Below are positions 7,619 to 14,710 of a stretch of DNA of 16,961 bases, piece by piece. The position numbers and the translations under genes were made by a program. The stretch covers positions 1 to 16,961 of the forward strand of contig JAZQAY010000099.1 in assembly GCA_045545455.1 (NCBI GenBank). Direction: 5' to 3'. The notes below the pieces were generated by a model. That model was given only the letters and a program-made list of their open reading frames with translations, did not search any database and was not told where the DNA came from. Origin of the DNA: RUG754 sp045545455. GTDB lineage: Bacteria > Bacillota > Clostridia > Peptostreptococcales > Anaerovoracaceae. How positions within the stretch are numbered: position 1 is the first letter of the stretch; every line of letters starts with the position of its first letter.

Positions 7619-8569
7619 TCAGTCAAATAAAGCGGAAACAGAGCCATTATTGTGGACTCTTGTCATCGCTTCTGCAAACAGAGGAGCAACTGAAAGTATC
7701 TTCATGTTGGGAAGTATCTTCTCTTCAGGAAGATGGATAGTATTCAGAAGAATCATCTCCTCAAAAACGGAATCTTTTATCCTGTCGATGGCAGGTCCGG
7801 ATAAAACCGCATGTGTAGCTCCTGCATAGACCGACTTGGCTCCAAGGTCCTTGATAGCCTTGGCAGCATTACAGATGGTTCCCGCTGTATCGATCATGTC
7901 ATCCATTATGATGCAGTTCTTGCCTTCTATGTCACCGATGATGTTCATAATCTCACTCTTGTTGGGTTCGGGACGGCGCTTGTCGATTATTGCAATGGGG
8001 CAGTTCAGAACTTCAGCAAGCGATCTGGCTCTCTTTACAGAGCCATGGTCAGGAGATACTACACAGAGGTCAGGAAGGTCTTTCTTCTTGAAATAATCTG
8101 CAAGGATCGGCATACCTACCAGATGGTCAACGGGTATATCGAAGTATCCCTGGATCTGGTTTGCATGAAGGTCCATGGTGATCACTCTGTCTGCGCCTGC
8201 TGCCATAATAAGGTTTGCAACGAGTTTGGATGTGATGGGGTCTCTTGCCTTGGCCTTTCTGTCCTGTCTGGCGTATCCATAGTATGGAATGACCGCATTG
8301 ATCCTTCCGGCGGATGCCCTCTTCATGGCATCGATCATGATGAGAAGTTCCATGAGGTTGTCGTTAACGGGATCATTGGTGGACTGTACTATATAGCAAT
8401 CCACTCCTCTGACTGTCTCCCAGATATTTACTGAGATCTCGCCGTCGCTGAACTTAGTAACAGTGGCTTTCCCAAGGGGTTTACCCATGATTCCCGCTAT
8501 CTCCTCTGCCAGTTCAGGATGAGAATTGCAGGTGAAAACTTTGTAATCGGTGTATACTCCGTTTTTCAA
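7619..8569 (-). CDS. prs: Ribose-phosphate pyrophosphokinase (PRPP synthetase)
   Basis: This 316-aa class I PRPP synthetase makes phosphoribosyl pyrophosphate from ribose 5-phosphate and ATP for purine, pyrimidine, histidine and NAD synthesis. Visible signatures are FSDGEISVNI (40-49), YYGYARQDRK (96-105), the metal/phosphate segment DLHANQIQGYF (133-143), the flexible KRRPEPN loop (198-204) and the PRPP-binding loop MDDMIDTAGT (222-231). Length is standard. The start codon is TTG at 8569, with GAGG eight bases upstream and no nearby ATG in frame. It lies 60 bases after murC and above pth, as in the conserved prs-pth-mfd block, but no glmU precedes it. PurR, encoded at 14711 on the other strand, senses the product of this enzyme. 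Confidence 0.98.
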   Translation of the reverse strand: MKNGVYTDYKVFTCNSHPELAEEIAGIMGKPLGKATVTKFSDGEISVNIWETVRGVDCYIVQSTNDPVNDNLMELLIMIDAMKRASAGRINAVIPYYGYARQDRKAKARDPITSKLVANLIMAAGADRVITMDLHANQIQGYFDIPVDHLVGMPILADYFKKKDLPDLCVVSPDHGSVKRARSLAEVLNCPIAIIDKRRPEPNKSEIMNIIGDIEGKNCIIMDDMIDTAGTICNAAKAIKDLGAKSVYAGATHAVLSGPAIDRIKDSVFEEMILLNTIHLPEEKILPNMKILSVAPLFAEAMTRVHNNGSVSALFD

Positions 8570-8629
8570 TTTGAATACCTCGCTTTTCTGATTCGTTATA
8601 TGTTGATGCTATCGCTAATTATAGACTTC

Positions 8630-10003
8630 TCAGTCGAGGAGAAGATCTCCTACCTTATATATGTCTCCTGCGCCCATGGTTATGACCATATCGCCTTTGG
8701 AAGTGTTCTCCTTAAGATATCCGGCTATATCATTGAAGTCAGCAATATATCTGACATCCATATCCGGATGGGTCTCCTTGATCTTTTCCATCAGCTGCTG
8801 AGAGGATACCTTGTAGATATTCTTTTCCCTTGCAGCATAGATCTCTGCAAGTATCAGGTGATCAGCCCCTGTAAAGGCGTCAGCAAATTCATCGAACAAA
8901 GCCAGGGTCCTCGTATAGGTATGAGGCTGGAAGCAGACCCACAGTTCATTGTGAGGCACGTTCTTGGTCGCTGAAAGGGTAGCCTTTATCTCTGTCGGAT
9001 GATGAGCGTAATCATCCACAATCTTCACTCCGTTTCTGGTGGTTCCTATTATATCAAAACGTCTTTCGGTCCCGGAATAGCCGTGAAGAGTATCAGCGAT
9101 GGTCTTCTCGTTCACTCCAAGGGTGTGGGTACACGCGAAGGCTGCAAGCGCGTTCAGCACGTTATGTTCTCCGGGAATGTTGAGGTCCACATGCACCAGG
9201 AACTCGCCATTCTTATATACGTCAAACCCGGGCATTCCGTTCTCGTCAAACTTGATACCCTTGCCGTAATAATTGCATTTCTCATTGAGACCGAATGTTA
9301 TAACGTTATCCAGCCCGCTTATTACCTGATTGACGAACGGGTTGGCATCATATGCAATGATTAGTCCGTCTTCAGGCACAAGCTTGGTGAATCTGTCAAA
9401 AGATCTCACTATCTGGTTGATATCCTTGAAATAATCAAGATGATCTGAATCTATGTTGAGTATAATCTCGATCTTCGGTTTTAGACTGAGAAAGCTGTCC
9501 ACGTATTCACAGGCTTCGGTAACGAAGTATTGTGAATAGCCCACCTGACAGTTCCCTCCTATTTCCCCAAGGTTACCACCAACGAGTATCGTGGGATCCA
9601 GACCTGCGTTCTCCATGATAAGAGATACCATGGATGTTGTCGTAGTCTTGCCGTGAGTTCCGGAAACAGCGATGCTGTTCTCGTATTCAGACATGAGATA
9701 GCCAAGCATTTCAGCTCTGGAAAGACATGGTATCCCCCTCTCCTTGGCTCTTAACAGTTCCGGATTATCCGGTCCGATAGCCGCTGTATAGAGGAGTATA
9801 TCTGCGTTCTCAACGTTTTCTCTTCTGTGACCGATAAATACCCTGGCGCCCATCTGCGCCAGTTTCATGGTCATCTCGGACTCCTTCATATCTGAGCCTG
9901 AAACGTTATATCCCCTCGAAAGAAGTATCTCGCAGATAGCACTGAGACCTATGCCTCCGATACCTATTGCATGTACGTTTTTATATTTACTGAGATCAAA
10001 CAA
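8630..10003 (-). CDS. murC: UDP-N-acetylmuramate--L-alanine ligase
   Basis: This Mur ligase adds L-alanine to UDP-MurNAc with ATP in cytoplasmic peptidoglycan synthesis. An N-terminal nucleotide-sugar domain (IGIGGIGLSAI near residues 13-23) is followed by the P-loop GTHGKTTT (115-122), the metal-binding NIDSDHLDYF segment and the C-terminal domain (YAHHPTE). I place the start at TTG 10003, giving 457 aa. GGAGG (10012-10016) lies eight bases upstream of it, and the resulting MFDLSKYKNVH start is typical of MurC. The upstream in-frame TTG at 10018 overlaps that ribosome binding site and is less likely. An extended -10 promoter and a small leader hairpin precede it. Its location upstream of prs, where glmU sits in Bacillus, is notable. 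The gene is intact. Confidence 0.97.
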   Translation of the reverse strand: MFDLSKYKNVHAIGIGGIGLSAICEILLSRGYNVSGSDMKESEMTMKLAQMGARVFIGHRRENVENADILLYTAAIGPDNPELLRAKERGIPCLSRAEMLGYLMSEYENSIAVSGTHGKTTTTSMVSLIMENAGLDPTILVGGNLGEIGGNCQVGYSQYFVTEACEYVDSFLSLKPKIEIILNIDSDHLDYFKDINQIVRSFDRFTKLVPEDGLIIAYDANPFVNQVISGLDNVITFGLNEKCNYYGKGIKFDENGMPGFDVYKNGEFLVHVDLNIPGEHNVLNALAAFACTHTLGVNEKTIADTLHGYSGTERRFDIIGTTRNGVKIVDDYAHHPTEIKATLSATKNVPHNELWVCFQPHTYTRTLALFDEFADAFTGADHLILAEIYAAREKNIYKVSSQQLMEKIKETHPDMDVRYIADFNDIAGYLKENTSKGDMVITMGAGDIYKVGDLLLD

Positions 10004-10032
10004 AGTTCGGTCCTCCAATCAATTTGATGAAC

Positions 10033-10052
10033 CTGTAAGGCTGACCTTACAG
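10033..10052 (-). repeat. Leader hairpin upstream of murC
   Basis: CTGTAAGG (10033-10040) and CCTTACAG (10045-10052) form a perfect 8-bp stem with a four-base loop, between the predicted murC promoter and its ribosome binding site. No U-tract follows on the minus strand, so it is not a normal terminator. It could stabilise the 5' end of the transcript or act as an operator. Confidence 0.45.
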
Positions 10053-10063
10053 AGCTAATCGTT

Positions 10064-10072
10064 ATTATAGCA
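10064..10072 (-). promoter_or_regulatory. Predicted extended -10 promoter for murC-prs
   Basis: The minus strand reads TGCTATAAT, a TGn extended -10 with a consensus TATAAT. The -35 region 17 bases upstream is poor (TAGATT). A transcript from here would start near 10057 with a leader of about 55 bases ahead of murC. It separates the housekeeping operon from the upstream decarboxylase genes, although no terminator is visible between them. Confidence 0.5.
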
Positions 10073-10089
10073 TAAATATTGTTAATAAT

Positions 10090-11493
10090 CTACACAGGAT
10101 ATGCTTTATTTTTTGTATCCATGAGGTCCGGATCTATGCCGTTCATCTCGGCATCCCTTCTCTTGAAGAAATCCGTGGCTACCTGAGGGAAGAGCGCATA
10201 ACTGAGCACGTCTTCCTCCTGGATGGTATAGGCTTTTATCTCTTCTCTGAGCTTATCGAGTTCCGGCTCGATCAGGTCTGCAGGTCTTACGGTGATGGGC
10301 TCCTCATCTCCAAGCGCTTTTTTCTGGACTTCGGGGTTGAATGGCTTCATGGTCTTGCCATACTCGCCTCTTAATATAGCCTTGGTCTCCTTGGTCATCA
10401 TCTTATACCTTTCACCCATCAGAACGTTCAGTACCGCCTGAGTCCCCACGATCTGTGAAGACGGTGTTACCAGAGGAGGCTGGCCGAGATCCATCCTGAC
10501 TCTTGGGACTTCCTGAAGCACTTCATAGAACTTGTCGGAAGCATTCTGATCCTTAAGCTGTGACACCAGATTGGAAAGCATACCGCCGGGAACCTGATAT
10601 CTCAGTGTCTTGATATCCACACCCAGCACCTTCGGATCTATCTGACCTGATTTCACGAACCTCTCCTGGATAGGTCTGAAGTAGTCAGCTATCTCAGCCA
10701 GCAGTTCCTGATCCAGTCCCGGATCGAACTCCGTGCCCTCATAGGCCTTGCATATGACTTCCGTGGCCGGCTGGGACGTTCCCATAGCCCATGGAGAGAT
10801 AGCCGTGTCCACTATATCACATCCCGCTTCTATAGCTTTCATATATGTCATCATCGCAACGCCGGATGTGCAGTGGCTGTGAAGCTGGATAGGTATGCTT
10901 ACAGCCTTCTTGAGAGCCGGAATGAGTTCTGCAACAGCCTGAGGCATCAGTATGCCTGACATGTCCTTGATACAGATGGAATCTGCTCCCAGAGACTCTA
11001 TATCCTTCGCAAGTCGGGTCCAGTAATCCAGCGTATATCCATCCCCAAGTGTATATGAGAAGGCTATCTGCACTTCTCCTCCTTCTTTTTTAGCGGCTTT
11101 TACAGATGTCTCCAGATTCCTCAGATCGTTCAGTGCATCAAATATCCTGATTATGTCTATACCGTTCGCGATGGACCTCTGTACGAAATACTCCACCACG
11201 TCGTCAGCATAATGTCTGTATCCGAGAAGGTTCTGCCCCCTTAAAAGCATCTGAAGCTTGGTGTTGGGCATTCCCTTTCTCAGTTTCCTGAGTCTGTCCC
11301 ACGGGTCTTCATTCAGGAACCTCAGGCAGGCATCAAAGGTGGCGCCTCCCCAGCATTCCACCGAATGATATCCGACTTTATCCATCTTGTCGAGGATGGG
11401 AAGCATGTCTTCAGTCCTCATCCTCGTTGCAGCAAGAGACTGATGAGCGTCCCTTAAAACTGTCTCCATTATTCTTAATTTCTTTTCAGCCAT
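10090..11493 (-). CDS. oadA: Stand-alone 5S-type carboxyltransferase: oxaloacetate decarboxylase alpha / pyruvate carboxylase subunit B-like
   Basis: This 467-aa protein has an N-terminal carboxyltransferase barrel with the metal site of the 5S/OadA family: D15 in LRDAHQS, K176 in CIKDMSG (the lysine that is carboxylated in relatives), and H205/H207 in QLHSHCTSG. A conserved PYC/OADA domain follows to the C-terminus. It transfers CO2 between oxaloacetate/pyruvate and biotin. Unlike many OadA proteins it ends without a biotin domain; the carrier is a separate gene at 12659. AAGGAG lies six bases above the ATG. It is the last of five co-directional genes, 27 bases after oadB, and a small inverted repeat (11506-11520) precedes its RBS. 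With OadB it implies Na+-coupled oxaloacetate decarboxylation or a transcarboxylase half-reaction. PycB of a two-subunit pyruvate carboxylase is unlikely here because no biotin carboxylase is nearby. Confidence 0.9.
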   Translation of the reverse strand: MAEKKLRIMETVLRDAHQSLAATRMRTEDMLPILDKMDKVGYHSVECWGGATFDACLRFLNEDPWDRLRKLRKGMPNTKLQMLLRGQNLLGYRHYADDVVEYFVQRSIANGIDIIRIFDALNDLRNLETSVKAAKKEGGEVQIAFSYTLGDGYTLDYWTRLAKDIESLGADSICIKDMSGILMPQAVAELIPALKKAVSIPIQLHSHCTSGVAMMTYMKAIEAGCDIVDTAISPWAMGTSQPATEVICKAYEGTEFDPGLDQELLAEIADYFRPIQERFVKSGQIDPKVLGVDIKTLRYQVPGGMLSNLVSQLKDQNASDKFYEVLQEVPRVRMDLGQPPLVTPSSQIVGTQAVLNVLMGERYKMMTKETKAILRGEYGKTMKPFNPEVQKKALGDEEPITVRPADLIEPELDKLREEIKAYTIQEEDVLSYALFPQVATDFFKRRDAEMNGIDPDLMDTKNKAYPV

Positions 11494-11505
11494 TTTTATC
11501 TCCTT

Positions 11506-11520
11506 AAGGATAAGATCCTT
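11506..11520 (-). repeat. Small hairpin between oadB and oadA
   Basis: The minus strand reads AAGGATCTTATCCTT, a perfect 6-bp stem with a three-base loop. It fills the space between the oadB stop and the oadA ribosome binding site, which it leaves free. An overlapping CCTTAAGG palindrome (11502-11509) touches that binding site, so alternative pairings are possible. It may mark a processing site or tune relative expression of the subunits. Confidence 0.35.
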
Positions 11521-12645
11521 TTATACTCCGAATACGGCCATGAATACGCCTGCGGCAACAGCTGTGCCTATAACGCCTGCGACGTTCGGTCCCATGGCAT
11601 GCATAAGAAGGAAGTTCGTAGGATCCTCTTCAGCTCCGACTTTCTGAGCAACACGTGCTGCCATAGGTACCGCAGATACTCCAGCAGCTCCTATAAGAGG
11701 ATTAATCTTTCCTCCCGTTGCCTTGCACATTATCTTTCCGAAGATCACACCTGCAGCGGTGCCAAAAGCGAAGGCTATGAGCCCCAGGATGATGATCTTT
11801 ATGGTGGTCCACTTGAGGAATGCCTCAGCAGATGCCGTAGCTCCGACAGATGTACCGAGGAAAATTACAACGATGTACATCAGTGCGTTGGACGCAGTTT
11901 CCTGAAGCTGTCTCACAACGCCCGACTCCCTGAAAAGGTTTCCCAGCATGAGCATTCCGATAAGCGGAGCTGTGGAGGGAAGAAGCGAGCATACCACGAT
12001 GGTAACTATTATGGGGAAAAGTATCCTTTCTTTTTTGGATACGGGCCTCAGCTGTTCCATCTTGATTTTTCTCTCTTTTTCAGTTGTAAGCAGTTTCATG
12101 ATAGGCGGCTGTATGATAGGAACAAGGGCCATATATGAATAAGCCGCTACAGCTATAGGGCCCATGATTTCCTTCTGTCCCAGCATCATTGCCAGATATA
12201 TGGATGTAGGTCCGTCAGCGCCTCCGATAATACCGATGGATGCGGAGGATTCAGGACTGAATCCCATGAGCATGGCCATGAGATATGCGCTGAATACACC
12301 GAACTGCGCTGCAGCTCCCAGAAGGAAGCTCTTAGGATTGGCAATCAGCGGTCCAAAGTCGGTAAGTGCGCCCACTCCCAGGAAAATGAGTGAGGGAAGT
12401 ATCGTCCACTCATCGAGTTTGAAGAAGTAGTTCAGCAGTCCCCCCTCCTCCATGATTGGAGGATATATGTTGACCAGAAGCATGCCAAATGATATCGGCA
12501 ACAGAAGCAGCGGTTCATATTCCTTATGTATTGCAAGGTACAGAAAGAAACATGCCACCGCTACCATTACGAGATTCCCCAGGGACAGATTGAAAAACGC
12601 AGTCTGTTCCAGGAGATTCCCGAGGGTCTCAGTTACATAGTCCAT
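11521..12645 (-). CDS. oadB: Na+-translocating decarboxylase beta subunit (OadB/MmdB/GcdB family)
   Basis: This 374-aa polytopic membrane protein drives Na+ export with the decarboxylation of carboxybiotin. It carries the family hallmark GGADGPT (141-147), whose D144 corresponds to the essential Na+-binding aspartate of characterised beta subunits. It also has the conserved segments FLGVGALTDFGP (88-99) and GPNVAGVIGTAVAAGVF near the C-terminus. The length matches Firmicute beta subunits. ATG at 12645 has AGAGAGG about six bases upstream and begins 13 bases after the biotin-carrier gene. OadB, MmdB and GcdB cannot be told apart by sequence; the carboxyltransferase partner sets the substrate, and two different ones are encoded here. 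Confidence 0.95.
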   Translation of the reverse strand: MDYVTETLGNLLEQTAFFNLSLGNLVMVAVACFFLYLAIHKEYEPLLLLPISFGMLLVNIYPPIMEEGGLLNYFFKLDEWTILPSLIFLGVGALTDFGPLIANPKSFLLGAAAQFGVFSAYLMAMLMGFSPESSASIGIIGGADGPTSIYLAMMLGQKEIMGPIAVAAYSYMALVPIIQPPIMKLLTTEKERKIKMEQLRPVSKKERILFPIIVTIVVCSLLPSTAPLIGMLMLGNLFRESGVVRQLQETASNALMYIVVIFLGTSVGATASAEAFLKWTTIKIIILGLIAFAFGTAAGVIFGKIMCKATGGKINPLIGAAGVSAVPMAARVAQKVGAEEDPTNFLLMHAMGPNVAGVIGTAVAAGVFMAVFGV

Positions 12646-12658
12646 GTCTTACCTCTCT

Positions 12659-13015
12659 TTACTCTATTGTGAGGAGTTTATCGCCTGCTTCCACAGGCTG
12701 TCCTTCGCTTACAAAAATAGTGTTTATTACTCCTGAAGCAGTAGCCACCATCGGGATCTCCATTTTCATGGCTTCAAGGATCACAGCAGTCTCCCCGCTC
12801 TCTATGCTGTCGCCGGGCTTCTTAAGGATCTTCCAGACTTTACCTGCAGCACCCGCCTCCAGTACTGTACCCTTGACTTCCTTCTGCACTTCAGGTGCTT
12901 TGGCAGGGGCAGCGCTGACAGCCTCGCTCCCGGTTTCAGATGAAGCGCCGTAACCTACTTTCTCTACCTCTACTTCGTATTCTTTACCGTTGACTTTTAC
13001 AATATATTTTTCCAT
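12659..13015 (-). CDS. Biotin carboxyl carrier protein (gamma / 1.3S-type)
   Basis: This 118-aa protein has an N-terminal KVNGKEYEVEVE strand pair, an Ala/Pro/Ser-rich linker (about 22-45) and a C-terminal biotinyl domain with the EAMKM motif (81-85), so K84 should carry biotin. A swinging domain of this kind moves CO2 between the carboxyltransferase and the OadB membrane subunit. The usual APMPG segment before the biotin hairpin is changed to VLEAGAAGKV, a small departure from typical carriers. The linker is short compared with the long Pro/Ala linkers of many decarboxylases. AAGGAG lies nine bases above the ATG. It is the third gene of the cluster, and the only biotin domain in the window, so both carboxyltransferases would have to share it. 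Confidence 0.93.
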   Translation of the reverse strand: MEKYIVKVNGKEYEVEVEKVGYGASSETGSEAVSAAPAKAPEVQKEVKGTVLEAGAAGKVWKILKKPGDSIESGETAVILEAMKMEIPMVATASGVINTIFVSEGQPVEAGDKLLTIE

Positions 13016-13028
13016 AGGTCTTAACTCC

Positions 13029-13331
13029 TTATCTTCTTCTCCTGACTGATCTCACTATATACCCAACTTCTTCCGCAGGAGCAGCAGTCCCATTTCCCTC
13101 TGCTGCCATCGCCATTCTGACGGCGGTCATTATTACCGCTATGAGTTCACCGTCGTCCTCTTCAGGTGTGATGACCTCAGGCGGTTCTTCCGCCGCGGAT
13201 GGTGCCTTTTCCTTATTTATAAATTTGAAAAGGGATATTATCACGCTGATCAGTATCAGTATGAGGAATACCGATCCCATGCCCATCATGGTATCCATCA
13301 GCGCCTTGATCAATGTTTGTGCAAGCGTCAT
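13029..13331 (-). CDS. oadG: OadG-family small membrane subunit (gamma)
   Basis: This 100-aa protein has one N-terminal membrane helix (about residues 17-37, VFLILILISVIISLF), then a Pro/Glu-rich acidic stretch (about 43-60), a second short amphipathic segment and a very basic end (RSVRRRR). This is the layout of OadG/MmdE-type subunits, which anchor the carboxyltransferase to the beta subunit and help assembly. Sequence conservation in this family is weak, so position in the cluster carries much of the weight. AGGAGG lies seven bases above the ATG, ten bases after the preceding stop. Family members in enterobacteria end in a His/Zn-binding tail, which is not present here. Confidence 0.82.
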   Translation of the reverse strand: MTLAQTLIKALMDTMMGMGSVFLILILISVIISLFKFINKEKAPSAAEEPPEVITPEEDDGELIAVIMTAVRMAMAAEGNGTAAPAEEVGYIVRSVRRRR

Positions 13332-13341
13332 ATCCTACCTC

Positions 13342-14529
13342 CTAAAACAGGTTGGCATAAGTTTCAAGGGCTCCGGCCAGATATTTTCTCGTCTCTTCTG
13401 GTTCGATCACCTTGTCCACGAGTCCCTTCTCCTCCAGTATTTCTGCCGTCGAATGGGTGCTTTCATATTCAGCGGTCTTTTCTTCCACGTTGGAAGGGTC
13501 AAGCGGACCGTAGAGGATCTCAGCAGCCTGTCTGGGTGCTATTATATTCACTGTGGCGGTCTTCCATGCAAAGGTAAGATCCGTAGACGTTCCGCGTCCG
13601 TTGAACAGGCTGTATGCACCGCCCGCAACCGATCCCGTTATGACATCGATCATGGGTACCTTCGCCTTGGTGAATGCATCCCACAGCTTACCGGAAGCGC
13701 TGACCATCATGTTCTGATCCTCTGTTATCGCTATCCCGTCTGTATTGGATATCTTTACCAGACTAAGCCTGAACTTGCCGGCTGTCTCCACCAGTTTTCT
13801 GGCTTTATCCAGTCCTTCCAGACTGATCCGGCTGCCCTTTTCCGTCCTGTTATTTGCTATGGCTGCTACCATAAGCCCGTTTATCTTTATAAAACCGGTC
13901 GTTAATTCCGGCGCTTTATCGGGGTCTGTTTCAAGAAGGAAGCTGTCGTCGGATATTTCCCTGAGGACGTCCTTACCTGAATCAACCATTTTCTCTATTC
14001 CGGTGTTAAGCCTGTTGAGGTCATCCGCAGTCTCGAATTGTTCAGGCAGAAAACCCTTAGCCGGAGGCATGACCTTAATAAGTTCCTTAGTCTTCTCAAA
14101 GGCCTCTTCCAGCTCTATCTCTTTAAAGAAGAAATCCGCAGTGCTCGCCAGGCTTACCATCTGGCCCATGCACTTTCCTCCGACTATCATTATCTGGAGG
14201 ATGCTTTCCCTGGCAGCGTTAGCCAGAGCATATACCTCGGAGAATGCATTCAGAGCTTCAGCTCCCTCATCTATAAGATATCCCGTGGAGTCCAGAAGCC
14301 CCACTACCGGGACTTTTGCCTTGAGCGCAAGTTTGTACACGTCAATTATCTTTGAAGCTGCTGTAACGCTGAAAGCTCCGCCATCCCTTTCACTGTCCTG
14401 AAGGAATGCATATACCATGCGGTCTCCTATCCTGCCATAACCGGTAACGACCGAACTGCCTCTGCCTTTTTCCATTTCCATGAAGCTTCCTCGTTCAAAA
14501 AGAAGTTCAATGTCTTTTCTTGTAACCAT
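13342..14529 (-). CDS. Divergent acyl-CoA-type carboxyltransferase (MmdA/12S/GcdA-like)
   Basis: At 395 aa this is a two-repeat crotonase-fold carboxyltransferase related to MmdA and 12S transcarboxylase but about 100 residues shorter, mostly at the N-terminus. It begins near the ERGSF...VVTGYGRI segment. Key loops are altered. The usual DSGGARIQEG reads DSTGYLIDEG (80-89), the AGGAVY-type loop reads KCMGQMVS (119-126), and the VPGF-type loop reads NTDGIAIT (263-270). The C-terminal GGAY (303-306) is kept. Family members move CO2 between a CoA thioester (methylmalonyl-, glutaconyl-CoA) and biotin. Whether this one is catalytic or structural is unclear. The start at 14529 is set by AAGGAG eight bases upstream; an ATG at 14562 would overlap the RBS region and is rejected. 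It is the first gene of the cluster and likely shares the biotin carrier and OadB. Confidence 0.83.
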   Translation of the reverse strand: MVTRKDIELLFERGSFMEMEKGRGSSVVTGYGRIGDRMVYAFLQDSERDGGAFSVTAASKIIDVYKLALKAKVPVVGLLDSTGYLIDEGAEALNAFSEVYALANAARESILQIMIVGGKCMGQMVSLASTADFFFKEIELEEAFEKTKELIKVMPPAKGFLPEQFETADDLNRLNTGIEKMVDSGKDVLREISDDSFLLETDPDKAPELTTGFIKINGLMVAAIANNRTEKGSRISLEGLDKARKLVETAGKFRLSLVKISNTDGIAITEDQNMMVSASGKLWDAFTKAKVPMIDVITGSVAGGAYSLFNGRGTSTDLTFAWKTATVNIIAPRQAAEILYGPLDPSNVEEKTAEYESTHSTAEILEEKGLVDKVIEPEETRKYLAGALETYANLF

Positions 14530-14570
14530 ACTGTTCACTCCTTGCTGTGAGGATATAATCATACAGATAA

Positions 14571-14601
14571 ATTATAACACAGATGCGCCTCTATGTATCA
14601 A
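14571..14601 (-). promoter_or_regulatory. Predicted promoter of the Na+-decarboxylase operon
   Basis: On the minus strand TTGATA (14596-14601) and TATAAT (14571-14576) are 19 bases apart, slightly wider than ideal. The start site would be near 14565, about 35 bases above the first gene. No other promoter is evident within the five tightly spaced genes (gaps of 10 to 27 bases), so they likely form one transcript. Confidence 0.5.
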
Positions 14602-14619
14602 ACAAAAAAATGTTTTTTG

Positions 14620-14629
14620 GTCATATGAC
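14620..14629. promoter_or_regulatory. 10-nt perfect palindrome between divergent promoters
   Basis: GTCATATGAC lies between the predicted -35 elements of the two divergent promoters (14601 and 14646). A weak A/T hairpin (14603-14619) is immediately to its left. The placement suits a regulator acting on both directions, but no known regulator is assigned. Confidence 0.35.
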
Positions 14630-14645
14630 GCATTTTTATTCATCC

Positions 14646-14674
14646 TTGACAAGCCAACACCTTTTGGGTATTCT
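14646..14674 (+). promoter_or_regulatory. Predicted promoter of purR
   Basis: A perfect TTGACA (14646-14651) is followed, after 17 bases, by a weaker TATTCT (14669-14674). Transcription would start near 14681, about 30 bases before the purR ATG. A better-looking TATAAA lies at 14680 but is too far from the -35. Confidence 0.5.
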
Positions 14675-14683
14675 TTTCCTATA

Positions 14684-14696
14684 AAATACGAACGAT
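14684..14696 (+). promoter_or_regulatory. PurBox-like motif ahead of purR
   Basis: AAATACGAACGAT matches 11 of 13 positions of the Bacillus PurBox consensus (AWWWCCGAACWWT). It lies between the predicted -10 and the purR ribosome binding site, where bound PurR could block transcription. Only one box is visible; Bacillus targets normally carry two inverted boxes, so autoregulation is only a suggestion. Confidence 0.35.
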
Positions 14697-14710
14697 AAGG
14701 AGACGCCAAT

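Noticed and set aside
10033..10052. Terminator between oadA and murC
   Set aside because: The stem is short and no T-run follows on the transcribed strand, so I treat it as a leader hairpin and leave read-through open.
10064..10090. TTATTAACAATATT near the murC promoter as a Rex (redox) operator
   Set aside because: Only one half resembles the Rex consensus TTGTTAANNNNTTAACAA. The second arm is absent.
13141..13905. 254-codon plus-strand open frame across the OadG and carboxyltransferase genes
   Set aside because: It overlaps two genes on the other strand that have good ribosome binding sites and family motifs. Its own translation shows no recognisable domain.
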